NCBI GenBank assembly: GCA_903854195.1
Contig: CAINVO010000040.1
Coordinates: 1 to 33,176 of the forward strand
DNA: 33,176 nt
Origin: an uncultured bacterium
Lineage (GTDB): Bacteria; Patescibacteriota; Minisyncoccia; Phycocordibacterales; CAINVO01
Direction of reading: 5' to 3'
Positions within the stretch are counted from its first letter, which is position 1. Every line of letters begins with the position of its first letter. The position numbers and the translations under genes are program-made. The notes beneath the pieces are model-generated. The model was not told the DNA's origin and ran no database searches. It worked only from the letters and a program-made list of their open reading frames with translations. Shown here piece after piece: positions 10,691 through 18,849 of this stretch.

Positions 10691-10737
10691 CAAAATAATA
10701 ACCCCGTTGTTCTAGAACAACGGGGTTATTATTTTGT
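10690..10737. terminator. Rho-independent terminator, 24-bp perfect palindrome
   Basis: acaaaataataaccccgttgttct/agaacaacggggttattattttgt immediately after the rpoD stop. Confidence 0.9.
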
Positions 10738-10773
10738 AGTAATTCTATCCAGAATGAGCCTAATATAATGCTA

Positions 10774-10782
10774 TGTTATAAT
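10774..10782 (+). promoter_or_regulatory. Extended -10 promoter (TGt-TATAAT) for helicase gene
   Basis: TGTTATAAT ending 9 nt before ATG 10792. Confidence 0.55.
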
Positions 10783-10791
10783 CAAACAACG

Positions 10792-13700
10792 ATGCCAAAC
10801 ACCCCATTTGATAAAGAATTCGAAAGATTAAACAAAGAACAAAAAAAGGTTGTAGAAACCATTGATGGACCTCTTTTGGTTGTTGCAGGTCCTGGAAGTG
10901 GAAAAACTCAGGTCCTCTCTTTGAGGGTTGGTAGAATTTTACGTGAGACTGACATGAGACCTTCAAATATTCTATGTCTAACATTTACTGAGTCTGCTGC
11001 TGTTAATATGAGACAACGCCTCGCAGGTCTTATTGGCCAAGAAGCATATCGTGTAGCAATTCACACCTTTCATAATTTTTGTGTAGATATTATTGGACGT
11101 TACCCACATTTTTTTTATGGCGGAGCTTTTTTTCAACCAGCTGACACGTTAGTGCAGTACGACATTCTTGAAGATATTATAAAATCTTTACCATCTGGTG
11201 ATCCATTGAGATCGGAACATCCTGAACAGGGTTTTGTCTATTTGAAGCCAGCACTTGATGCTATAGGCGCTCTTAAAAAAGGAGGTATGTCTCCAGCTGA
11301 GTTTTCAGATTTGCTTGATAAAAATAATGAAGAGTATGAAAAATGTCAGGATTTAGTCGGTGAAGTGTTCGGTGGAACTTTAAGTAAAAAAAGTTTTGGG
11401 GCGGTTTCAGGACTTCTAGATGAGCTTAGAAGAATTTATTCTGGAAACGTAAAATCTAAAAAAAGTTTGGAAGGGACGGAGGATTTGAATCTTGGTGATT
11501 ATCGAAAATCTTTTACATACCACTTGGCTGAATCTCTCGCTCGAGCTCTTGATGAAAGTGTAAACGCTGAAAACACAAAGGCTCTTTCATCATGGAAATC
11601 AGAGCGAACTACAAAAGAAGATTTGGGTGGGGGAGAAACATGTCGAATTTTAAAGGAAGTCTCACAACAGGATAGACTCCGCTCTCTGTCACATATTTAT
11701 AAATTATATCGTGAGGAAATGCACCGCAGAGGTTTTTATGATTTTGATGACATGCTCCTTGATGTTATTTCTGCTATAGAAAAAAATCCTACACTTAGAT
11801 ATGAAATTCAAGAGCAGTTTCAGTATATCTTGGTAGATGAATTTCAAGATACAAACGGCGCTCAAATGAAGCTTATAGAGCTTATTGTATCAGCTCCTGT
11901 GAATGAAGGTCGGCCAAACATAATGGTAGTCGGTGATGACGACCAAGCTATCTATAAGTTTCAAGGTGCTGATGTTTCAAACATACTTGATTTCAAGAAA
12001 AATTTTGTTGATGTTACGACTGTAACTTTGACTGCTAACTATCGATCTACTCAGGATATTTTGGACGTGGCTTCAGAAATTATTTCAAAAGGTGAACATC
12101 GTTTGTCTAGACTTTTGCCTGATATGGAAAAAGTTTTAGTATCAAAAAATAAAGAACTTGGTGGAGGGCGAATTGTCAGTCGAGTTTTTCCAACTAATGC
12201 ACATGAGTTTCATTATGTCTCGCGTGAAATTGCTAAGCTTATAGAGGATGGGGTAAAGCCAAGTGATATTGCTATCATTACTCGTAGACACCGTGAGCTT
12301 GAGGCAATGGTGCCATACTTAAAGGGTTCAAATGTTCCAGTTTCTTATGAAAGAGAACAGGATGTTTTTTTGGAGCCTCATATTATACAGCTCATTTCGA
12401 TGGCTAGGTTTACAGCTTCTCTTTTGCAAAAAGAACAAGATGAAGCTGACATTTTTCTACCTGAGATTTTAAGTTTTCCTTTTTGGGAAATACCTAGACA
12501 AAAAATATGGGAAATTAGCCGCGCCGCTCGCGGCGCGGCATGGATAGGTGTAATGCTCGATGATATAGATTCAAAAATACAAAACATCGCAAGATTTTTT
12601 CTAGACCTTTCGGCAAAGGCCAACTATGCACCACTTGAGATGATTCTGGATGATCTTATCGGTGCCCATACCCCTCTCGCAGTAGACAATGAAAATGATG
12701 ACGGTGGTGATGATATTGATGATGATACAAATGATGAACATAACAGTGGTGATAAAAGTGGCGATAAAAATATTTCTAAAAATTCACAAAAGAATCAAGC
12801 ATTTTTTAGTCCATTCAAATCATATTATTTTAGTAAAGAAAAATTTGATCATTCTCGAGCTGAATATTTATCATTTCTTTCATCCCTTAGAGTTTTTGTT
12901 CGGTCACTCCGAGAATATAAGAGTGGAGAAATTCTTTCACTCAAGGACCTCATAGAGTTTGTTGATATTCACAAAAAAAATAAAATTCCATTGAATGATA
13001 GAAGTCCTTTTGTAAACGCAGATCAGGCAGTAAACTTGCTGACTGCTCATAAGGCAAAAGGCCTTGAATTTGATACTGTTTTTATACTTTCATGTCAGGA
13101 CGAAGTTTGGACTGGGCGTGGCAGAGTAAAAATGCTTCCGTTTCCTTTAAATCTTCAGATATATCCTGCGGGGGATAATATTGATGACCAGCTCAGACTT
13201 TTTTATGTGGCGCTTACTAGAGCAAAAAAACATTTGTATTTAACTTCATATAAAAATGATGAATCAGGAAGTGAATCATTACGCTTACAATTTTTAGTAC
13301 CTAAAGAAAAATCAGAGACAACATCGGATATTCTTCAAAATATATATAATCCGGAAATCATTACTGGGACTGAGGCAGGTGCTCCTACTACACATGATGT
13401 TCTTACCGCTTCATGGCTCAGGTACAATACAGCACCATTTTTGGGTGAAGAAGCTGCACTACTTAAAACTCTGGTGAAGGATTATAAAATGTCAGTGACG
13501 CATTTAAATAATTTTTTAAATGTTAGTAGAGGTGGACCGGAGCTTTTCCTCGGGCAGAATTTACTTCGTTTTCCTCAGGCTAAAACAACCAGTGGTTCAT
13601 ATGGGACAGCCATGCATAAAGTGATGGAAAAAATATATTCCATTGTTAAAAATGATTCAAAAGGGAAGGCCCCTGAACTCACTGAAGTGCTGGAATGCTT

Positions 13701-14337
13701 TGAGGAGTCTCTTCGTCGAGAAAGAATGACAAAACTAGATTTCGCTGAATTTCTTGAAAAAGGGAAAAAAGCGCTCACAGAATTTTATACAAAAAAGAGT
13801 GATAAATTTTTATCAACAGACAGATCTGAGGTTGATTTTAAAGAACAAGGTGTTGTTGTTCACCCATATAGTCCTAGAGAAAAGGAGCCAGCATTCCTAA
13901 CAGGAAAGATAGATAAAATGGTTGTTGGTGGTGTTTTAAATAGCTCTACACCTATTGGCACAATAGAAGTGCATGATTTTAAAACAGGGAAGCCAAAAGA
14001 AAAATGGACCGGAACAAACCCTGGTGAAAAAATCCAACTTTATGAATACGAACGCCAACTTACTTTTTATAAAATCCTGGTAGAAGGATCTCGAGAGTTT
14101 GGAGAAAAATATAAAGTTAATAAAGGTGTTCTTGAATTTGTTCAACCAAATAAGAGAGACCAGCTTTTGGACTTATCATTAGATATTGATAGCGAGAAAT
14201 CAGAGAGACTTCAGAAACTTATTTCTATTGTCTATAACAAAATATTAAATTTGGATTTTCCTGAGACAAAAAAATACCCTCAAGATCTTGAGGGTATTAA
14301 AGCATTTGAAGAAGATTTGCTTTCAGGAAATATTTAG
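10792..14337 (+). CDS. UvrD/PcrA-family superfamily 1 helicase with C-terminal PD-(D/E)XK nuclease-like region
   Basis: Walker A VVAGPGSGKTQ, Walker B ILVDEFQDTN, VVGDDDQAIYKFQGA, LTAHKAKGLEFDTVFI, RLFYVALTRAKKHLY; C-terminal GTAMHKVMEKI...LTGKIDKMVV...EVHDFKTGKPKEK. ORF track start 10768 overlaps the putative -10, so ATG 10792 (MPNTPFDKEF) is preferred. Confidence 0.92.
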   Translation: MPNTPFDKEFERLNKEQKKVVETIDGPLLVVAGPGSGKTQVLSLRVGRILRETDMRPSNILCLTFTESAAVNMRQRLAGLIGQEAYRVAIHTFHNFCVDIIGRYPHFFYGGAFFQPADTLVQYDILEDIIKSLPSGDPLRSEHPEQGFVYLKPALDAIGALKKGGMSPAEFSDLLDKNNEEYEKCQDLVGEVFGGTLSKKSFGAVSGLLDELRRIYSGNVKSKKSLEGTEDLNLGDYRKSFTYHLAESLARALDESVNAENTKALSSWKSERTTKEDLGGGETCRILKEVSQQDRLRSLSHIYKLYREEMHRRGFYDFDDMLLDVISAIEKNPTLRYEIQEQFQYILVDEFQDTNGAQMKLIELIVSAPVNEGRPNIMVVGDDDQAIYKFQGADVSNILDFKKNFVDVTTVTLTANYRSTQDILDVASEIISKGEHRLSRLLPDMEKVLVSKNKELGGGRIVSRVFPTNAHEFHYVSREIAKLIEDGVKPSDIAIITRRHRELEAMVPYLKGSNVPVSYEREQDVFLEPHIIQLISMARFTASLLQKEQDEADIFLPEILSFPFWEIPRQKIWEISRAARGAAWIGVMLDDIDSKIQNIARFFLDLSAKANYAPLEMILDDLIGAHTPLAVDNENDDGGDDIDDDTNDEHNSGDKSGDKNISKNSQKNQAFFSPFKSYYFSKEKFDHSRAEYLSFLSSLRVFVRSLREYKSGEILSLKDLIEFVDIHKKNKIPLNDRSPFVNADQAVNLLTAHKAKGLEFDTVFILSCQDEVWTGRGRVKMLPFPLNLQIYPAGDNIDDQLRLFYVALTRAKKHLYLTSYKNDESGSESLRLQFLVPKEKSETTSDILQNIYNPEIITGTEAGAPTTHDVLTASWLRYNTAPFLGEEAALLKTLVKDYKMSVTHLNNFLNVSRGGPELFLGQNLLRFPQAKTTSGSYGTAMHKVMEKIYSIVKNDSKGKAPELTEVLECFEESLRRERMTKLDFAEFLEKGKKALTEFYTKKSDKFLSTDRSEVDFKEQGVVVHPYSPREKEPAFLTGKIDKMVVGGVLNSSTPIGTIEVHDFKTGKPKEKWTGTNPGEKIQLYEYERQLTFYKILVEGSREFGEKYKVNKGVLEFVQPNKRDQLLDLSLDIDSEKSERLQKLISIVYNKILNLDFPETKKYPQDLEGIKAFEEDLLSGNI

Positions 14338-14345
14338 TTTTTTAT

Positions 14346-15053
14346 CTATTTTAACAATTGATCAATCACTGAAGATAGTGCGTCAAATGGAATGGCGCCT
14401 TGAGTGATAGGGATTTTCTTGCCACCTGCAAGGATAACTGTGTAAGGAGTACCTTGACCACCAGCTGCTATTGCGTCAGCGTGCTGAGATTCAACTTTTG
14501 CAGAATATTTTCCACTTGATAAACAAGTATTAAATTTAGCTACATCAAGTCCTAGACTTTCTGCAATCTTAGGAAGTTGTAGAGGATCAAGGTTGTTGTT
14601 TGATGGGGTAATGCTGTAAACCTGATCTGTGTATTTCCAAAACATTGAATCTCCGCCAAGTTCAGTTGCACATTCTGTTGCTTCTGATTCTTTTCGTGAT
14701 TTTGGATGAAGTTGGTCAATAGGGAAATGTCTGTAGACCCAAGCAACCTGTCCGGTAGATGTTCCATATTTATTCATAATCTGATGAAGCGTGTTGTGAA
14801 ATTGCTTACAGAATGGACATTCTAGGTCAGAATATTCTACTAATATAACCTTTGCATCTTTACTTCCAATAATGTGATCTGCATCTGTAACAGGTGCAAT
14901 TGTAATATCCTGTGCTGGTGTCGCAGGTTGTACCCCAGTGTCTGACTGTTTTGAAGGTGCTTTACCTCCTAGAAAAATAGCACCAGCAATGAGTGCTCCA
15001 GCAATAACTATTGCTACCGGAAGAATAACTTTATTTGTTGTTGATGTTTCCAT
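14346..15053 (-). CDS. DsbA-like thioredoxin-fold disulfide oxidoreductase, membrane anchored
   Basis: 235 aa; N-terminal TM segment VILPVAIVIAGALIAGAIFL; EYSDLECPFCKQFHNTL CxxC motif; WVYRHFPI; GTPYTVI cis-Pro region. Confidence 0.92.
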   Translation of the reverse strand: METSTTNKVILPVAIVIAGALIAGAIFLGGKAPSKQSDTGVQPATPAQDITIAPVTDADHIIGSKDAKVILVEYSDLECPFCKQFHNTLHQIMNKYGTSTGQVAWVYRHFPIDQLHPKSRKESEATECATELGGDSMFWKYTDQVYSITPSNNNLDPLQLPKIAESLGLDVAKFNTCLSSGKYSAKVESQHADAIAAGGQGTPYTVILAGGKKIPITQGAIPFDALSSVIDQLLK

Positions 15054-15120
15054 AATATTTTATTAATTTTATAAAATTATATCATAATAAATGCTAATTT
15101 TGGCAAAATTCCAATAATGC

Positions 15121-15699
15121 CTAAAACGGCATAGTGAAGGTCATTTTTGTGTCCTCAACTTTTTCCCATGATGACGTGTCTAGTGGTATTTCTTTTGGTG
15201 CCCCTGTGTCATCAAGATATTTTAGGTGGCCGTTTTTCATAGCAAAATCGTAAACTTCCTTTGTAATTTTTACATCTTCAAGTCAGTATTTTATGATTTT
15301 ATCTACTTCACCTTTTTTCCACCATGTTACTGCCTCAAGCCCATGAGCAATTTTATTTTTTCCAAGAGTACCTTCTGCGATATCATCGAGTTTGATTCGT
15401 CGTCCAAGGGATTGTCTGATTTCTTTCAGTAGATCTAAACTTTTTATTTTAGTTAGATCTCCTGGGTAGTATTTATTTAAAAGTGGAATATCAAAATGAT
15501 CGCTATTGTATCCAATGAGCATGTCTGCCTGTTCAATAATAGGCCACAGCTTTGGAAGATCCTCTTGAATATATGATGAATACGTGTCTGTGGCCTCATC
15601 ATAAATACAAACAACAGATACATCTAGATCAGCTGGGTCGTTTGACTCAGCTTCCTGAAATGTATTCCTAGTTTCAATATCAAAAACAATTTTTCGCAT
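15121..15699 (-). pseudogene. DnaQ-like 3'-5' exonuclease (RNase H fold) interrupted by one in-frame TGA at 15283-15285; recoding or pseudogene
   Basis: MRKIVFDIETRN (DxE motif), IGYNSDHFDIPLL, then KIIKY-TGA-LEDVKITKEVYDFAMKNGHLKYLDDTGAPKEIPLDTSSWEKVEDTKMTFTMPF and TAG at 15121-15123; same frame continues after TGA with the expected family motif. Confidence 0.75.
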
Positions 15700-15722
15700 T
15701 TTGGGTTGGTTTTTTAGGTGTT

Positions 15723-16556
15723 ATGGCGTACATTGTATCAATAATGTTGTTGATGCACAAAAACAAGGGAGAGACCCCACTACAGGCTCTAAAACGCCTC
15801 AAAATAGGTAATTTAGAGGCATATCCACAAGGAATACCAGATAGCGAACCACTAACGTACGCGGGCCGTTTAGACCCTATGGCGGAGGGGTTACTTTTAG
15901 TGTTAATTGGTAAGGATGAGAATCGCCGAAGGGAAGATTTCATGGGGCTAGATAAGGAATATGAAGTAGATATTTTACTCGGAGTTTTGACTGATACGGG
16001 GGATGTTTTGGGGGTGGTTGGGGGTGGCTTAAAATCAGAAGGTGAAGATAAGGAAAATTCGAAATCAAAAAATAAAGAAAGTTTAATTGAAAAGTTAAAA
16101 GAAATAAATCAAGAAAAAATAAAAGAAGTTTTGCGGAGTTTTGTTGGTGAGCGGGAGCAGTTTTACCCTGCTTTTTCTTCAAAGCCGGTAAACGGTGTGC
16201 CTCTTTTCCAGTTAGCGAAGCAAAATATTTTTCCAAAAGTTTCTAGAAAGGTAAATATTAACTCAATAGGTTTGATAGAGTTTTCAAATGTTTCTAAAGA
16301 GAGTTTAAAGAGTTTAATAGAAAGTGATTTTCCATTGATGAAAAGTGTTGATGGTGATTTTAGACAGGATCAGGTGATTGAAAGTTGGAATAACTTTTTT
16401 AATAAAACTGAAATCCGTGATTTTATTGTTTGCAAAATAAAAGTCAGTTGTGGAAGTGGTACATACATGAGACAGATTGCCATGGAGGTGGGGAAGACTT
16501 TGGGTGTTGGGGGGATAGCAATGAGAATAAATAGAGTAAAAATAGGCAATTTTTAA
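15723..16556 (+). CDS. truB: tRNA pseudouridine(55) synthase TruB (divergent; start may lie further downstream)
   Basis: KNKGETPLQALKRLK, YAGRLDPMAEGLLLVLIG (catalytic D), GLDKEYEVDILLGVLTDTGD, VGEREQFYPAFSSKPVNGVPLFQLAK, VSCGSGTYMRQIAMEVGKTLG. Confidence 0.88.
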   Translation: MAYIVSIMLLMHKNKGETPLQALKRLKIGNLEAYPQGIPDSEPLTYAGRLDPMAEGLLLVLIGKDENRRREDFMGLDKEYEVDILLGVLTDTGDVLGVVGGGLKSEGEDKENSKSKNKESLIEKLKEINQEKIKEVLRSFVGEREQFYPAFSSKPVNGVPLFQLAKQNIFPKVSRKVNINSIGLIEFSNVSKESLKSLIESDFPLMKSVDGDFRQDQVIESWNNFFNKTEIRDFIVCKIKVSCGSGTYMRQIAMEVGKTLGVGGIAMRINRVKIGNF

Positions 16557-16669
16557 TAAAAGACCTTTTGAGCGGTTTAGTTGGCACTTATAAAAAAAGG
16601 TTTATCTCTTTATTTAATATTAATATTTCGTTGTCGGTTATTTTATCTACCATGTTTTAGTATCTATAC

Positions 16670-17764
16670 GTGGTAAAAAATCAGTTTACATTTTTAGATA
16701 AAAAACTTTTCAAAGTTAATTCTGCGCCAGATATTGTTGATGCATTAATGGATGCAGCTTTATTGGAAAATGCTTCTGACATACATATAACACCCACTTC
16801 ATCTTTCGTTAGAGTTAGGTTTCGTGTAGATGGTATTTTGTACGACGGTATTAATTTACCTTTAACTTTTCATCATGCAATTATTTCAAGATTCAAAATT
16901 CTTGCACGATTGCGTAGTGATTTGCATACGATTCCTCATGATGGCCGATTTTTTTATGAAGCTATGGATGGTCCGTTGGGTGGTCAGAGAATTGATGCAC
17001 GCATTTCTATCGTACCGACGTATTATGGTGAAAATGCAGTGATTAGATTGCTTGTCGCAAGATTTTTGCCTAAAAATTTAGCAGAGCTAAATTTTTCTGA
17101 AAGAGATCAGTTTGAAATCATGAAGGCTTTGAGGAAACAACAAGGGTTGGTGGTAGTTGCTGGGCCAACTGGTTCTGGAAAAACAACAACGTTGTATACG
17201 ATTATAAGGGTTCTATCATCTCCAGATGTTTCTATAGTTACGATTGAGGACCCAGTCGAGTACGCATTAGAAGGCTCAACACAAATACATATTTCTCCAG
17301 ATAAAAATATAAGTTTTGCCTCTGCTTTAAGGTCAGTTCTTAGACAGGATCCTGACATTATTATGCTTGGTGAAATCAGAGATGGAGAAACAGCAAAGAT
17401 TGCAGTTCAAGCTGCACTTACTGGTCATCTAGTTATTTGCACAATCCACACGTATGAATCATCCGCAGTAATCCCGAGACTAATTGATATTGGAATAGAT
17501 CCATATCTGATTGTTTGTACTCTAAGGTTGGTTATTTCACAACGCTTGGTCAGGGGTACATTCTTAAGTGGCAGGATAGGTATAAATGAAGTTATGGTAG
17601 TTGATGAAAAAATTCGCACAGCTATTAAAAATGATATTGATGCAGATTTAATTAAAGACTTGGCAATACAGGGTGGAATGACAACCTTGCATCAAGACGG
17701 TTTAAGAAAGGCTGAGTGTGGACTTACAACAGAAGAAGAAATTGTTAGAGTTTTGTCGGAGTAA
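16670..17764 (+). CDS. Type IV pilus / type II secretion ATPase (PilB/GspE-like), GTG start, lacking tetracysteine zinc module
   Basis: DIHITPTSSFVRVRFRVDG, VVVAGPTGSGKTTTLYTI Walker A, TIEDPVEYALEG, LRQDPDIIMLGEIRDGETAKIAVQAALTGHLVICTIHT. Confidence 0.93.
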   Translation: MVKNQFTFLDKKLFKVNSAPDIVDALMDAALLENASDIHITPTSSFVRVRFRVDGILYDGINLPLTFHHAIISRFKILARLRSDLHTIPHDGRFFYEAMDGPLGGQRIDARISIVPTYYGENAVIRLLVARFLPKNLAELNFSERDQFEIMKALRKQQGLVVVAGPTGSGKTTTLYTIIRVLSSPDVSIVTIEDPVEYALEGSTQIHISPDKNISFASALRSVLRQDPDIIMLGEIRDGETAKIAVQAALTGHLVICTIHTYESSAVIPRLIDIGIDPYLIVCTLRLVISQRLVRGTFLSGRIGINEVMVVDEKIRTAIKNDIDADLIKDLAIQGGMTTLHQDGLRKAECGLTTEEEIVRVLSE

Positions 17765-18849
17765 TGATTTTTATAAATAAAATGAAGAAAAAATTAAAAT
17801 TTTCAAAAAAGGATCAAGAAATATTTTTTAGGTCTTTAGGTTTTCTCCTCAAGTCTAGTATTACTTTAATGGAATCTTTGGATATTTTATACAGTCAAGA
17901 AAGTGATTTGCGCAGAAAAAATTTAATAAAAAATATAAAAGAAAATGTTGTTCTTGGATATTCATTATCTGAAAGTTGTGAACTTTTTCCAAAAATATTT
18001 GATTCAGTTACCTTGGCTCAGATTAAGAGTGGGGAAGTTTCAGGACATTTATCGTCAATCCTAGTAGACTTGTCAAACAACATGAGGCTTGCTAGGCAAT
18101 CAAAAGAAAAAATTGTCGGTATCTTAATCTACCCAAGTATTATTATTTTGGTAGGAGTAATTTTGGTTTCTTGTCTTATTGTTTTTGTCTTTCCTAGAAT
18201 GATCTCAGTATTTCAAAGTTCCTCCGCTCCTTTGCCTTTGTTTACAAAAATAGTTCTGAATATTAGTAATTTTTTGGGGAACTTTGGTTTGTGGATTTTC
18301 CTTTTAATTTTAAGTATTGCAATGCTTGCTAGGCAATTAGTAAAAAAAAAGACCAGAGCTAGATTGTTTTCAGAAGCATTGGTTGTAAACATTCCAATTA
18401 TTGGAAATATTGTTTGTGGTCTATCGGTCATATCTTTTTTAAAAACAATCGCAATGCTTATGCAATCGGGTTTTACTTTATCTGAGGCATTAGAAATTTC
18501 AGAAAAAAATCACAGATTAATGATTGGCAGGAATATGGCTAGACATGCGTTAAGGCTTGTTTCCAATGGATTATCTTTTTCTGAATCCCTAGATCATTCC
18601 CCATATGCCCCAGTGTTGATTCCAAATTCAATTTTGCAAATGATAAAAATTGGAGAAAAATCATCATATTTGGCCGAAACTATTCAGAACACAATCGATT
18701 ATTACAACATAGATCTAGAAGAAAAAATTAATAGAGCCACTCAGTTTATTGAACCAGTCGTGATGATATTTATAGGTGTGATTGTCGCTGTAATTGCACT
18801 TTCGATTATTACTCCAATGTATTCATTGACCCAGCATGTCTACCATTAA
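17764..18849 (+). CDS. Type II secretion/type IV pilus inner membrane protein (PilC/GspF family)
   Basis: 361 aa; two T2SF-like halves with LAQIKSGEVSGHLSSILVDLSNNM and MIKIGEKSSYLAETIQNTIDYYN plus TM helices. Confidence 0.9.
   Translation: MIFINKMKKKLKFSKKDQEIFFRSLGFLLKSSITLMESLDILYSQESDLRRKNLIKNIKENVVLGYSLSESCELFPKIFDSVTLAQIKSGEVSGHLSSILVDLSNNMRLARQSKEKIVGILIYPSIIILVGVILVSCLIVFVFPRMISVFQSSSAPLPLFTKIVLNISNFLGNFGLWIFLLILSIAMLARQLVKKKTRARLFSEALVVNIPIIGNIVCGLSVISFLKTIAMLMQSGFTLSEALEISEKNHRLMIGRNMARHALRLVSNGLSFSESLDHSPYAPVLIPNSILQMIKIGEKSSYLAETIQNTIDYYNIDLEEKINRATQFIEPVVMIFIGVIVAVIALSIITPMYSLTQHVYH

Noticed and set aside
501-14337. Alternative genetic code with TGA as Gly (code 25) or Trp (code 4)
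   Set aside because: Long conserved genes contain no internal TGA and use ordinary GGN and TGG codons; frequent reassignment is not supported.
15240-15285. Bacterial SECIS element just downstream of the in-frame TGA
   Set aside because: Only a weak tgtaa-aaa-ttaca stem is visible; no convincing SECIS, so selenocysteine is not claimed.
15680-15943. 87-aa minus-strand ORF overlapping truB start
   Set aside because: Lies antisense to the truB catalytic region and overlaps the exonuclease start; no recognisable motif.
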